A stretch of DNA of 64,000 nt from Ceratothoa steindachneri (taxonomy: Eukaryota; Arthropoda; Malacostraca; Isopoda; Cymothoidae). Position 1 is the stretch's first letter. The number at the start of each line of letters is the position of its first letter. This document shows positions 21,682-33,489 of this stretch, piece after piece. A program made the translations under genes and the position numbers. The DNA is taken from contig OZ018317.1 of assembly GCA_963969495.1 (NCBI GenBank), positions 31,814,503-31,878,502 of the forward strand, given 5' to 3'. The notes under the pieces are model-generated. The model was not told the origin of the DNA, ran no database searches, and saw nothing but the letters and a program-made list of their open reading frames with translations.

Positions 21682-22970
21682 CCCTGAGAAATAGACTCTA
21701 ACACATTAGTTTTGGAGAGAAGCCAGAGCAGTTGACTCTGTAATATATGATGTTTAACAAAACACCATAAGAAATCGACTCTTTATCACATCAAATTTGA
21801 ATGAGCACAATGAGTAATAGACTCTGTAACACATGAGGTTTGGGAGAGCTTCCTGAAAAATAGACTGTAACACATGAAGTTTGAGAGAGCACCATGAGCC
21901 ATAAACTCTGTAACACATCAAGTTTGAGAGAACAACATGAGAAATAGACTCTGTGTCACATATAAGTTGACAGCACTATGAGCAGCAGACTCTGTAAGAC
22001 ATGAAGTTTGACATCAATAGCAGCCGAAAAATTAAATCTGTAACACAAGAGGCTTCGCATGTGCGATGGAACATCCTGTAACACATGAAAGAGACTCTGT
22101 GAGACATAAAAATGGACAGTGCACCCTGAGCAATGGACTCTGTAAGACATGAAATTTGACAGAGCACCCTGAGAAAAAGAATTTGTAACACATAAAGTTT
22201 GATACAACAACCTCAGAAATAGACTCTGAAAACATGAGGTTTGACAGAACACCTTGACCAATAGACCTGTAGCACAAGAAGTTTAACAGACCTTGCTGAG
22301 AAATAGATTCTGTAACATATGAAGTTTACCAGAACATTTTGAGACATACATGAACATTGTCAGAACACCCTAAGATATGAAGTTTACAAGAATACCTTGA
22401 GAAATTGAGTCTGTAACACATGAAGTTTGACAGAGCACCCTGAGACATAGTTTCTGTAAGACAGCAAGTTTGATATAACACCCTGACCAATAGACTGCAA
22501 CATATAAAGTTTGGCAGAACACCCTGAGAAATGAACACTCTAACACATCAACTTTGACAGAGCACCTTGAGACATAGCCACTGTCAAACATGATATTTTA
22601 CAGAACACCCTGCGAAATAGACGCTGTAACAAATGAAATGTGACGGAGCACCTTGAAAAATTGGCTCTATAACACATGAGGTTTAAAAGAGCACCCTCAG
22701 CAATAGCATCTGTAACACACGAAGTTTGAAAAAGTAGCCTGAGAAATAGAATCTGTAACACAAGAAGTTTGGCAGAACATCCTGAGACACAGCTTCTGTA
22801 ATACATGAAGTTTGACAGAACACCATGAGAAATAAACATTGTAACACCTAAATTGGACAGAGTACCCTAGGATATAGACTCTGTAACATATGAAGTTTGA
22901 CAAAGTACTCTGAGAAATATTCTCTATAACACATCTTTGAAAAATATCATATTCTGTATCACATCTTTAA
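21682..22970. repeat. Satellite array, about 43-bp unit, roughly 29 copies
   Basis: Diverged tandem units close to AGAAATAGACTCTGTAACAC, then ATGAAGTTTGACAGAACACC and CTG. Unit length is 43 bp with small indels. The minus strand of the unit has no stop in any frame, so overlapping open frames appear across the array (for example 22032-22277, 22540-22839). They reflect the repeat and not a gene. Units at both edges are more diverged and shorter. Confidence 0.95.
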
Positions 22971-23104
22971 TGTGATTGGCAACCGTTTTGAAGGAAGAAT
23001 TATCCTAGCCACTATTCGAAATTTGTATGAAGCTATTTCAAATATGATAGGAGAAATATCAAAAGTGAATAGTGGATAATACTACTGATGAAGATCTTAG
23101 GTTT

Positions 23105-23290
23105 TTCAAGAAATTACGCTAGGTTTTTTTAATGTAAAAATAAAGCAGTATTCTATGTATTAAATACGAACTTTAATCAAAGAAGTATCTACCATTATTA
23201 TCAACAACGCTCTCCAACGTTTAACTAGGTGGTAGTTGTTTAACTAAGGAAATCCACTGGTTTGAGTAAAATATAAGAATAATTATCACT
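23105..23290 (-). mobile_element. Possible mariner transposase C-terminal scrap
   Basis: Minus strand about 23225-23175 reads TLESVVDNNGRYFFD and a stop, resembling the RWEKVV-N-G-YF end of mariner transposases. The following TTTTTACATTAAAAAAACCTA could be the decayed terminal repeat. No other transposase block was identified upstream. Confidence 0.35.
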
Positions 23291-25214
23291 CTCCACCTCC
23301 TTCATACCGTATACTATAGGATAATATTGCAGTTATTAAACTATGTGATGATCAGATGGTGCATGATTTAAACGACAAGTAGGAATTTCCTAAACAAGCT
23401 CGCTTATAATTATTTTTTTCGTCACACGTGGTATCTGCGGGCGTGTATTTTCGTAAAGAGTTAATCTTGCTTCCTCCCATTTCTAAGAGAGGGTTTTAAC
23501 ACTTTTAAGCTTAATATTGTTATATATATCTCACCAGCGCTTTTAAAATAGTTCATATTAATATTGGGACAATAATTACCAGAGAGCTATTTTGTTGTCG
23601 CCCGCCATTGATAATGACATTAACTTCTTGAAAACCTAACCTATAGCCTACTATTATCTTGGTGTTCATATTTTTATGATCTTCCATATTCATACCAATT
23701 ATTCTCTTCTACACAACAGCCCATGGTTCTTTCAGGAATAAAATGTATGGTTGATGATTACCTAACGAAATAACATGGACTTGAGGCGATGAAATGATAA
23801 ACATTTACCAAAATACTGATTTTGGAGCGTTGACAAATTCGTTTTCTATTAGGGTATCATTAGTAGGCTCAGGGACCTATGAATAGTAAAAGTATTTATT
23901 TGTTTTCAATGTTAATGATAATTCAACATAAAGAAAAGATAGAAATATTTCTTCGATTAAAGAATTACTGTTAAGAAGAGATCTAATAGTGACAGTCAGT
24001 GAAAGGAATGTAAATGCTCAATATATAAATGCCGGAACTTGGAAATGTAGGAATAACCTAACAAAGTAGAAAGTACGGACACTAAAGGAATGATACTCCA
24101 AGTTTTCCTAAACATGGAAGTGAGGTGTAAGAATGGCAGGATTGAAGTAGTCACAAAATAAAATACCTGAAATAGGGCAAATAATGCATTTAAGTAAGGC
24201 AATTCGATGCATAAATTTAACCCTACTGTAATTAACGCACAGAGGAAAGGCGAATTTGAAGTTTCTTTGAGAAATAGACTCCCGCAAGTTATGTTTCTGG
24301 TTATCCTCTCACTATTCCTGTTGAAAACCATTCCCAAAAGTAATCAATCAATATACAATAATGACATTGATAAAAGAATGCATGTTTCAAGCGAAGGCAA
24401 AGTGCATTTGCTATACCATTATTATTTAGTCTTCTTTAATCAAGCATGGTTGAAATCAAGACAATTTTTGCTCCATCCTTTGGATTTGGCACCGTTAATT
24501 GCACTGTGGACTGCCATAGCTCCTCAGTAGACTCAATATTTTGGGGGCTGGTTTTCGAGAAAACTGAAAGTAACAACACTCATTGTTATCCCAGAATTCA
24601 CGATTGATAAGGTTCACGTTTCCTAGTTTTGAATATCTCCTACCTAAACTTGGTAATCTCTTTTTAGCATTTTCTCATTATCATCTTCAATTTTTCTATC
24701 CTAGTATCATATCTTTGTTGGACAAAGCCATATTTTCAGTTGTTAACCTACAAAAGAAATGGATATTAAAAATAGTTATAAAAAAGGAGGAAACATTATA
24801 AGTGCAGCCAAAGAAAACTGACAACACGGAGTTTCTAAATTAAGTCGGAAGGACGCAATGAAAGCTTCTAGGAGTAAATTTGTACAAAGACTACATAGAT
24901 TCACAATTGAAAATTACAAACTTCCTTTGGAAGGAGGTTGAAAAGATTTTTCTTTTTTTTCAAATATTATGCGTTAAAAAGCATATACTGTCTTCAGGTT
25001 TTGGCACGTAGAGCTGTACGCATCATGTGCGCACATGGGTTTTTTCTTCATTTGAATTCAGCTCCTATAAATATACACGATAGAAGAAGGACGTATCCGT
25101 CTTCATGCGTATGAAAGGGAGTCAAGAAATTTTGCTAGACAATATTTGTTCTAATTTTTAGAACTCGTTGATCGCTTTAGAGGGATTCACGAACATTTTT
25201 CTTACTCATATAAA
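23291..25214. other. Non-genic sequence, nothing recognised
   Basis: AT-rich. The overlapping frames at 23996-24337 (minus) and 24207-24530 (plus) have no domain that I recognise. Confidence 0.4.
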
Positions 25215-26430
25215 ACACAACATGGAACTAATTTACTACCTCCCATCAGACCGCAACCCAACACTCAAACTCGAACTTAATCACAACATCAGACACGCCT
25301 ATAAAAAAAATGTATACACAAAGTGAAAAAAGGAAACTAGGAAAACTTCACACACTTTACATCGAATACAACCCCAGAGGCTTCAAAATAACCTACTTCC
25401 TTCCCTTTCTCAGACGTAACTGTCAACCACTTGACTCATACCACAATTAAAGTGAGCAAAGCAATCATACCACAACCAAGGCAAACGCGGTACAACCACA
25501 ACATTACCGATACAAGATACAATACAAAGAATACTGTATCTAAACATTACAAAACCAAACAAAACTCAACTTTGAAAAACAATATAAAAGATGGACAATA
25601 ACCACCACCACCACCACACACCGACAAGATATATTGCAACACGCCACAAGAAACACTCGTCTAAGATCAGCCACAAACGAGCTATCCACACAAACAGAAT
25701 GACAATAAAGAATACAAAAAAAATCTGTCTAGACCCAATCGCAAAACCTCTCTTACTACCTTCAGGCACACAAACCTAAAAAGAAAACTCAGCAGCTACT
25801 GGCCCATAGTAAATATACACCCACCTAAACCTACCAACTAAACTTAAAATATCACAAAACAAAATCCTTAAGATAATTAACAGCTGTACCCAAACTAACA
25901 CCTTAACCCACCTACACTCAGTAACTGAAATTTTCCCTATTAATACAACTTTAATCATGAAAGGGACTCAGTTTTACATCAAGATATGTGACCAATTATA
26001 CCCATGCTACAGTATCAACACAAAATCCCTCCCCTCAAAGACTTACAAAGAAACGCCTTCAGTTCACTCCAACAGAATATACACCTCACTACCTATTTTC
26101 CTCTGCAGCAAAAATAAACTAAAAAAATCCACAGTGAAGTAGTCAGCCTCCACTAACACAACTTCCCAAACACTCTCATACTACACTCAGCTCCCCAACA
26201 CATAGCAAACAATGAATCTAGCCCCCGTCCTAGAAACACAAAAGTCAGTCTATCCAGGCTAAGATCAGGCTACCATCCAAACCTACCATACTACAAACAC
26301 CTCATAAACCAAGCAGACGACCAATAATGTCCATGCTACAAATACCCCACAGAAATACACTGAACACCTGGTATCAACAAGTCCAACTCTTGAATCCCTC
26401 GAAAAAAAAACACAACAAATCTTCAGCAAC
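25215..26430 (+). other. 1.2-kb strand-skewed block: A/C-rich, very poor in G
   Basis: From about 25215 the plus strand becomes roughly half A and a quarter C, with G near 7 percent by eye, ending near 26430 before a GT microsatellite. All three plus frames have stops, but long Lys/Asn/Thr-rich stretches occur, such as ICLDPIAKPLLLPSGTQT (about 25722). One reading near 25830-25960 (LNLPTKLKISQ) vaguely resembles the start of a LINE endonuclease with A/C-biased codons. That would make it an old LINE, but this is unproven. Confidence 0.5.
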
Positions 26431-26477
26431 CTGTGGGTTTGCCTTCTTGGCTGATGCAAGCTGGCTGTAGTAGCCAA

Positions 26478-26511
26478 TGTGTGTGTGTGTGTGTGTGCAC
26501 GCGCACGCGTG
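26478..26511. repeat. (GT)n microsatellite with GC/CG tail
   Basis: About ten GT units followed by GCACGCGCACGCGTG. Confidence 0.9.
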
Positions 26512-26750
26512 GGGAGGGGGGTCAAGTAACCAAGTAAATATAGAATCACATTATACATTGTTTTTTTTATAGAATTGTTTTTATCGCGTTATAAATCACG
26601 CCTATGGCAGCATTTCCTTTAAGATTAGGACTGAAAAGCAAAAGAAGTAGGGTGCGATTTTCTTTTCAGAAAAATGTAATGAGAATCGGAGATGAAAGAA
26701 CTCTTGCTTGGTGGCATAGGTCTGCTGTAGGTAGTGAGCTTATTTCTTTT

Positions 26751-27575
26751 TAGTCGCGTGCACGCGACTATTATAAGTTAATACGTCGGTCCGTAGGTCG
26801 ATCGGTCGGATGGTAACCATTTTACTTTTCAATGAGTCTTTTGGCAATAACATCGTAACTAAATTAAAAGCTTTCTATGTTATTTTGCATTCCCTTTTGA
26901 ATGGTATAATTACCAAAGTCCTGCAAAAGTTATTCCGGGAATTATTAAAAGAAAACTAACTATGGGTTGGAAGTTTTGAAGGTCATATGGTCATAAGGTT
27001 ATAGGTTAGAATAATTGATAGCACTCGACTTAGGTCTCTTGACCTTGTTCTTCTAATGGACAGATCCATTCTTAGATCTTTAGACATTGAAAACTCGTAA
27101 TTATCAAATAAATAAGAAACACAGAGTTAGTTATTCATATTGTTACTTCATCGACAATACCGTAAACCAACTTGAGATATTCTAGCATTCTCTCTAGCTT
27201 CGAAAAAATACTGATATATATGTTGCATGTGCTCGTCCAATGTAAAGGATTTGAATACTGTTCGAGCGCTTCCCTAATCCTCATAGTTTTCCATTGAATA
27301 ATGGAGTAATGGAGATTAAAATAGAACTGGGTGTGTTAACTGTTGCCAACAATCAACTGATTTATGCAATTATTCGACGCCCTAATTTATATCATACTAG
27401 AGAAAAAAATATGTTGTTATTGGTGTTGAAAGGCCTTGTCGCCAGACGAGATTGGTTGATTTAAACTGACTATTTCTAAAACTAATGCAGCCATCGATAA
27501 AGAACTGACCGACCGACCGAATAACCTACCGAACGACCGACACATTGAAATATAGAGTCGCACGCGACTAAAAAT
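26751..27575 (-). mobile_element. Palindrome-ended non-autonomous element, copy A (one internal unit)
   Basis: Begins with the perfect 20-bp palindrome TAGTCGCGTGCACGCGACTA (26751-26770), then CGGTCGGT-type repeats. It ends with CCGACCGACC-type repeats and AGTCGCACGCGACTAAAAAT (27556-27575), so the ends are inverted repeats of each other. Inside, 26840-26950 is one reverse-oriented copy of the ~128-bp unit seen in copies B and C, and 26970-27050 matches the left flank of those units. No coding capacity was seen. It resembles a foldback or MITE-type element; the family is not one I can name. Confidence 0.75.
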
Positions 27576-28645
27576 ATGGCTAAATTATTTTAGCCATACA
27601 ATGAATAAGAAAAAATATATTGAAGCAAAGATTAATTTTCGGGGGCTTCTCGCTTAAAACACCAGTAATAGTCCGCCAGCATATTAATATTTTAGTTTCT
27701 CTGTTATCTCTCAACCATTACTTTGATACCTTGGTGAAATCATTTGTATTGTTCTTCACTATAATCGCCACAATTTTGAGGAAAATACTCCAAGTAAGAA
27801 CAATAAAGTGGATCTCTATGGGTATGTACGATCTTTGAAAGTCTCTAGCAACTTTTCGACAATGACATATTTTGAACTTTTACAGTTGCCGAGAAAATCA
27901 GTGATACCTGATTTGGTGTCCTATCAGGCTTTCTTATCGGTTAGAGTCATTGCGTTTTAACGATACGAGTGGAATAAGGGCTACAATTTCCGAATAAAGT
28001 TTAGGGATGGCAGATATTTGTAATAAACGTATTTACTTATGAGAACATAGCCGGATTAATTGAGTTGATTGACAAAATCAGATTAGAGATTCGAAATCAG
28101 CAGGAAAGACACCAAGAATCACCTATAAAATTGACTCATACCAGAGTAATCATTGAAATTATACCTCTTTTCGATTTATTAGAAGTAAAAGGAAATCTTA
28201 GTAGGGTGATGAATGAATAGATTATGAGTACAAAAATGGACCTACAGGAAAAAATAAAAAAAAATATCAAGCGTACAAAAAGTTTAAAACTAAACCTCCT
28301 TTGGTCTGCCATCATGTAGAGAACGAATCCTCGCGTAAAACTAGCATCGATCGTTGACGCCACAATTGAACAAAATTGCGTCTCTGCCAGTTAAATCCTA
28401 GATGAATCCCATTGCTCCACGCAGAGGCGCCACTCAGTCAATGAGATCCGAATAAAGGCTGAATACCCATATCAAAAAATTGGCACATCTTATAGACCCT
28501 CTCTTTTAAGGAGCCATAAAAGATTAATTTAGACTGGCAGTTGGTTGGCCCACGAGTTCATAAAAGAGATTATATGTGCATTTTTTGTGATCATATGTGT
28601 TGATAAAGATAAAAGGAGAGGCTCTAAAGGAAAATTAATTCCTTG
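27576..28645. other. Non-genic sequence, nothing recognised
   Basis: AT-rich; open frames at 27620-27838 and 28136-28363 lack recognisable motifs. Confidence 0.4.
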
Positions 28646-28649
28646 TCTT

Positions 28650-28804
28650 TTTTATGGGTTTCCGAATCACGTGTAAGAGAGGCTATAGTGAGCATCTCAA
28701 GAGGCTAAAACAGTTTCACCAAACGGCTATTGAGGTTATCTAGACAATAAGAGGGTTCAAGATTGTACTTCGCGAGCTATCTAAACTCCTTACTTATACA
28801 CTTA
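28650..28804 (+). mobile_element. LINE reverse transcriptase scrap (RTE-like wording)
   Basis: Reads YSEHLKRLKQFHQTAIEVI, then TIRGFKIVLRELSK, resembling the W-VY-RH-K-LNQFH segment downstream of the catalytic domain in many LINEs. It is cut off at 28805 where the mariner-like element begins. Confidence 0.4.
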
Positions 28805-28805
28805 T

Positions 28806-29350
28806 GTACAGAGTGCGTCAGTTATTTGACAAAAAAAATATATTTTGATGACAAAACAAAGATGTTGGAGCAAAAACAATAAAATCAAACAAATTATTTG
28901 CATGAAAATTGGATTATAGGTTTTTATATACATATAATAAAAGGATTGTTCTAACAAAACCGCTTTCAGCCTCTGTGGCGATCTAAAAAGCAACTATATG
29001 TCCGGAACTGGTAGTTTTCATTCATGTTGCCCATAACGTCTTTGATGGCAGCATTTATCGAGTTGTTAGTATTATGGGGTCGCTGGTTGGTATCCCTTCA
29101 ACGACACCCGAGACGTGGTAGTCAGGGAGAGCTATGAGGCCAAATGTCATAAGGTAATATTTGTGGATCGTGTGGGCTGTACAGAAGGTACTAGAGTCAG
29201 ACTCGAACATTTACGGCCTTCTCAGGGACATTCAGACCGTCTATCAACTAGCCGTGGTCGTCATTGATGATGTCCTGGATCTGCCTGACTAACTCGTGAC
29301 TCCTGACAACGTCTAACCGCTGAGAATGATTCTTTCTCCTGGATACGGGT
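28806..29350 (-). mobile_element. Internally deleted mariner-like element
   Basis: The minus strand starts (29340-29200) with RSHELVRQIQDIINDDHG and LNVPEKAVNV, an HTH-domain block of mariner-like transposases. It then jumps at about 29150 to IWPHSSP, followed by RDTNQRPHNTNNSINAAIKD, VMGNMNE and a degenerate C-terminus, typical of the end of the protein. The catalytic core with the first two Asp is therefore deleted. TACAGAGTGCGTCAGTTATT at 28807 looks like the terminal inverted repeat; the matching right end was not found. Confidence 0.65.
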
Positions 29351-30338
29351 GGCAAATCCAGATTAGGAGAGAGTAGCTTTTTTACCACTTCAAACACAAA
29401 GAATTTACTTTCAAGGTGGCAATTTTCAAATCACAATGGTTGATTGTACCGAAGACGAGGGTGGCGTGACATCCATTTTCTGTCTTAGATTACAAGCTGC
29501 CATGTTTTTTTGGTTGATATATAGAGAAGATGTAACTGTTTCTTTTTTGTGTTGCAAAAGTTGTTTCTCAAAAACCTGCTTCCATATAGAGAGGAAAATG
29601 CTTGCGTCATGGTATTGCTGTCAAAACTTGTGTTCTCAAATTCCTGACGCATCCTGTAGCTATCAGTAATAAGGATACCAATTGTATAATATTGTATCGA
29701 ATAACAATTTGACCAACATACGAGTACCATCACAATTATTAAATATTCAAAACTAAAATATAAAGTAACCTTTATTTTTTTTTATATATAGGTCATATTT
29801 AAAGTGAATATAAAATATTTATTCAATATAAACCAAAGAAAACTAGAGGCTAATTTAATGAGATTGGGAATAATATTAGCTTAAACGTAATATCAACTTA
29901 ATTATAAATGGAAAAAGTAGAATGAGATAGACGCCTACAATTATAATAAAGGAAAAAAAAGGAATGGAAATGACCCATACTTGCACAACTATAGTTACTT
30001 TGAAAATGGCTGTCTTCTGCCCCACTGACCATATTTTGAATAAATTCATCATTGCGATTAATTAGTATGAGTTTTCTTATTAATTGAGATTTATTAGAAG
30101 ATAAAATTATTTTGAGGAAGGTTAATTCCTTCTTTAACTGAGTAAATTATGAAAAAGGTGGCGACGAAAGAACAGATGGAAAAAGAGAAAAAAACAGATA
30201 CAGATGTAAAAAGAATAGTGGAAAGAAAGGTGTTGCCAGCGTAACCTCTTTACCCGCAAAGCAACTCACCGGAACCAGGAGGTCGCATTGGAGGTCCCCA
30301 AGCCCAAGCTGTTCGTAATTACAGGAAGTACAACGAAT
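29351..30338. other. Non-genic sequence, nothing recognised
   Basis: AT-rich except for a short mixed stretch at 30225-30315. Open frames at 29436-29669, 29485-29733 and 30147-30341 have no recognised motif. Confidence 0.4.
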
Positions 30339-30339
30339 C

Positions 30340-30785
30340 ATTAGTAAGCACAGGTACTAAAATATATGTACAAATAGCACAGTTACTGAAAAATAAATAC
30401 CGATGTTCATATTAAGCCGAGGTACTAAATTAGGTCAAAGTGCTTAATAGTAATACAAATACGCTAATGTAAGCAGAAATACTCATTGGAAGTGCAAGTC
30501 GTCAAAATGAACTCAAATAATCATAGTAAACACAAATATCTAAATAGGTATATGTGCGCATAGTGATTGTTATAGATGATAAGCACATATAATCTACCTA
30601 AGTATGTACATGTACTCAAAGTAATCATATATACTCAAATTTAAGTAAGGGTGCTACTATTAAACAGAAATAGTAAAAAGAAATGTGTGTTCATTATAAC
30701 GGCACGTATGTAAGACTATGTAAGACTGGTATTCAGAGTAAGTATAGGTAGTCTAAATTAAGCACAGATAATCTAAGCAAACAGG
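30340..30785. repeat. Probable highly diverged tandem repeat
   Basis: Words such as AAGCACAAATA, ACTCAAAGTAA and AGTAATCATA recur irregularly every 20-30 bp, as in an old minisatellite. Period and copy number are uncertain. Confidence 0.4.
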
Positions 30786-31192
30786 TGATGAAGTTACCTT
30801 CATCCCATGTCTAAGTTTCTGAATCTCCATGCAAGAAAGGCGGAAAATGACTTGAAGATTTGTTTTCCTTTAAAATTTCTAAGACCTACCAGAGGACTCG
30901 CTTGTCTTGTGAATTGGTATAATACTAAGATTATGGTGATTAGTTCCAGCTCTTCCACTTCTTACTGAGCTAGAGTTCTACTGATTGGTTTAATGAGTGA
31001 TCTTCATTTCCATGATTTTTACCATCCTTCATTTCATCACTTTTGTACGAACATATTTTTAAAAGCCTTTTTGACGAGGTGGCCGTTTGTGGGTCTTTTT
31101 AACCAAAAATAACACTAAAAAAATATACCTGAAACTTAATGCCTTTATGATCCGAACTTAAATATTACTCATGAACTAACAAATGCTTCTCA

Positions 31193-31250
31193 GAGAGAGA
31201 GAGAGAAAGAGAGAAAGAGAGAGAGAGAGAGAGAGGGCGAGAACGAGAGA
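31193..31250. repeat. (GA)n microsatellite
   Basis: GAGA-rich run with interspersed AAAG, about 58 bp. Confidence 0.95.
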
Positions 31251-31749
31251 GTGTGTTTGGTCGTGGCCTAAGTCATAGGATTTGTAGAGTTAATCCTTAC
31301 TTTAGGACTTTTATAACTATTATTCCCAAAATGGTTAATATTGTGATTTTAGGTGGTATGATAAGAAAATATGATATTATCTCTTCATACAAATAATTAA
31401 AATCATGAAGTGAAACAAATTGTGAAATTGAACGTTGCCACCATCCGACTTCAAGAATTTAAGCTGCAATCTGAGTCTCTCTTCAACCCGGTCCTCGGGC
31501 GGTTATGTTTCCGTCACGAGGAAGGGAGCAGATCGAACGCTTGCAAGTTTTCCCGACATCTATCTTGATATACTCGTGTACGTAATATCTATGGGTTCTC
31601 TCACATATACTCCACGTAAGTGCGTAGTGAGTATGTGAACATTTCATATATTTCCAGAAGCAACGGGGTTTTACTTCCTAGCGATGATAAACCGAATATT
31701 TTATCTCTAATAAAACTATGTCGAGGTTTGTTCAGTACAACTTTTGATG

Positions 31750-31860
31750 TGGTACTCTCGCTAGCCCAATGGGTAAGGCGCTGAATTTCCCAAACCTTGG
31801 TAATTGGTTCGAGTCTCGGCCGGAAATGACAAAAGTTTTCGATGCTCTGAGGAAAAAAAC
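31750..31860 (+). mobile_element. tRNA-like SINE head with Pol III A and B boxes
   Basis: TAGCCCAATGGG at 31762-31773 fits the A box and GGTTCGAGTCT at 31806-31816 fits the B box, 44 bp apart as in tRNA genes. The acceptor and T stems do not pair well, so a functional tRNA is unlikely. The sequence downstream to about 31860 would be the SINE body; its 3' end is not clear. Confidence 0.55.
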
Positions 31861-32526
31861 GAAAAAGAGGTGGTGCGTCGAGTCTAGTCAACCGTGCAGA
31901 AGCTGATCCACACACGTCATCACATAGACAATTCAAACACTACCATAGCTGACACACACAACACTTCACTCCTCATTTCCGGTATCCCCCCGAATGTGTT
32001 TCCATTTCCACACTACCTTGAAGATGAGAGGCTGGCTGTTCTTTGTGGCCACGAAGGTTTCCTGTTTACTGGTCAAGTGTAAAATACAGTAATACCTCTC
32101 TTCTTGTACCTTCTCTAACGCCAACGGTCCCTGGTATCCACTAGATTGCTACGATTGTTATTATTATCTTTATTTTAGTTTCATTAATCTGCCAAGGGGC
32201 CGGTGCCTGGAGTAAAAAGGGGCGGGTTGGAGAGAAGGGGGGCGCAATTAAATAACTAATTTTCGTTGTGCTTATTTGGTCGAAATGAAAACAGCGGATA
32301 AAACAGAGGATTAAGTAAAGGATGAAGAATGAGATAAAGCAAGAGAATAAAGTAAGGGAATTCAGCAAGGGATAAATCCCTGGATAAAACAGTTGAGAAA
32401 CCCTCATAGTTCGTAAAACGTAAACCGGCAACGACCTTCGAAATATTACATCTCTCGGGGACGCTTTCGTTCCTGGCACCATCAGTAAGTTGTTCCAAAG
32501 AACCACACAGATCTATCGAAATAAGT
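31861..32526. other. Mixed-composition sequence without recognised gene
   Basis: Less AT-rich than its surroundings, with a G-rich patch at 32195-32245. Frames at 32141-32506 (minus) show no motif I recognise; a decayed mobile element is possible. Confidence 0.35.
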
Positions 32527-33400
32527 ACAATGGAGAATGAAAATTTGCACAAGGAAGAATGTAAATTTAGACATGAAAAAAGAAAGTTTGGACAATGAAG
32601 AATGAAAATTTGAAAAAGAAAGAATGAAAATTTTGACAATGAAAAATAGAAATTTGGACAAGAAATAAAGAAAATTTGGACAACGAAGAATAGAAATTGG
32701 ACAAGAAAGAAATAAAATTTGGACAATGAAGAATAAAAATCTAGACAAGAAAAGAGAAAGTTTGGACAATGAAGAATGAAAATTTGGAAAAGAAAGAATG
32801 AAAATTTTGACAATGAATAATTGAAGTTTGGACAAGAAATAAAAAATATTTGGACAATGAAAAATGAAAATTTGGACAAGTAATAAAGAAAATTTGGACA
32901 ATGAAGAATGAAAATTTAAACAAGAGAAGAGAAAGTTTGGACAAGGAAGAATGAAAATTTGGAAAGAAAGAATGAAAATTTTGACAATGAAGAATTGAAA
33001 TTTGGACAAGAAATAAAGAAAATTTGGACAATGAAGACTGAAAATTTGGACAAGAAAGAAAGAAAATTTGGACAATGACGAATGAAAATTTGGTCAAAAA
33101 GGAATGTAAATTTGCACAATAAAGAATAAAAATTTGTACAAGAGAAAATGAAAATTATGTACAAGGAAAAATTACCATTTGTACAAAGACTTTTAATTTA
33201 TTTTAAGATCCCAATTGTACAAGGAAGACTAAACATTTTGACAAGGATGAATTAAAATTTGGACAAGGAAGTATAAAATTATATACAAAAAAAAGTGAAC
33301 ATTTGTAAAAGTAAGAATGAAAAGTTGTATTAAGAAGAAAGAAAATTTATGCAAGGAGGAATGAAAATTTAGACAAGGAAAATTTTTAATTTGGGCAAAA
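32527..33400. repeat. Satellite array, about 22-bp unit, near 40 copies
   Basis: Tandem variants of GAAAATTTGGACAATGAAGAAT and GAAAATTTGGACAAGAAAG. Overlapping minus-strand frames read SKFSFFIVQIFF-type repeats over as many as 200 codons; these result from a stop-free unit on that strand. Units to the right of about 33180 are increasingly diverged. Confidence 0.95.
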
Positions 33401-33489
33401 AGTGCCTATATTTGATAAAAGTGGGAATTTTCTAAAATGTAAAATTTTATATTTTGAGATGAATAATTTTCATACAGGTCCACTAAATT

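Noticed and set aside
21956..22903. Seven overlapping minus-strand frames as a Cys-rich protein family
   Set aside because: All are phases of the same 43-bp satellite unit.
21682..22970. CRISPR-like array
   Set aside because: Units are contiguous and diverged with no alternating unique spacers, and the genome is eukaryotic.
31752..31825. Functional tRNA gene
   Set aside because: A and B boxes are good, but acceptor and T stems do not pair, so a SINE head is more likely.
32256..33164. Long overlapping minus-strand frames as a repetitive membrane protein
   Set aside because: The 22-bp satellite unit lacks stops on that strand in more than one frame, so several frames are open at once.
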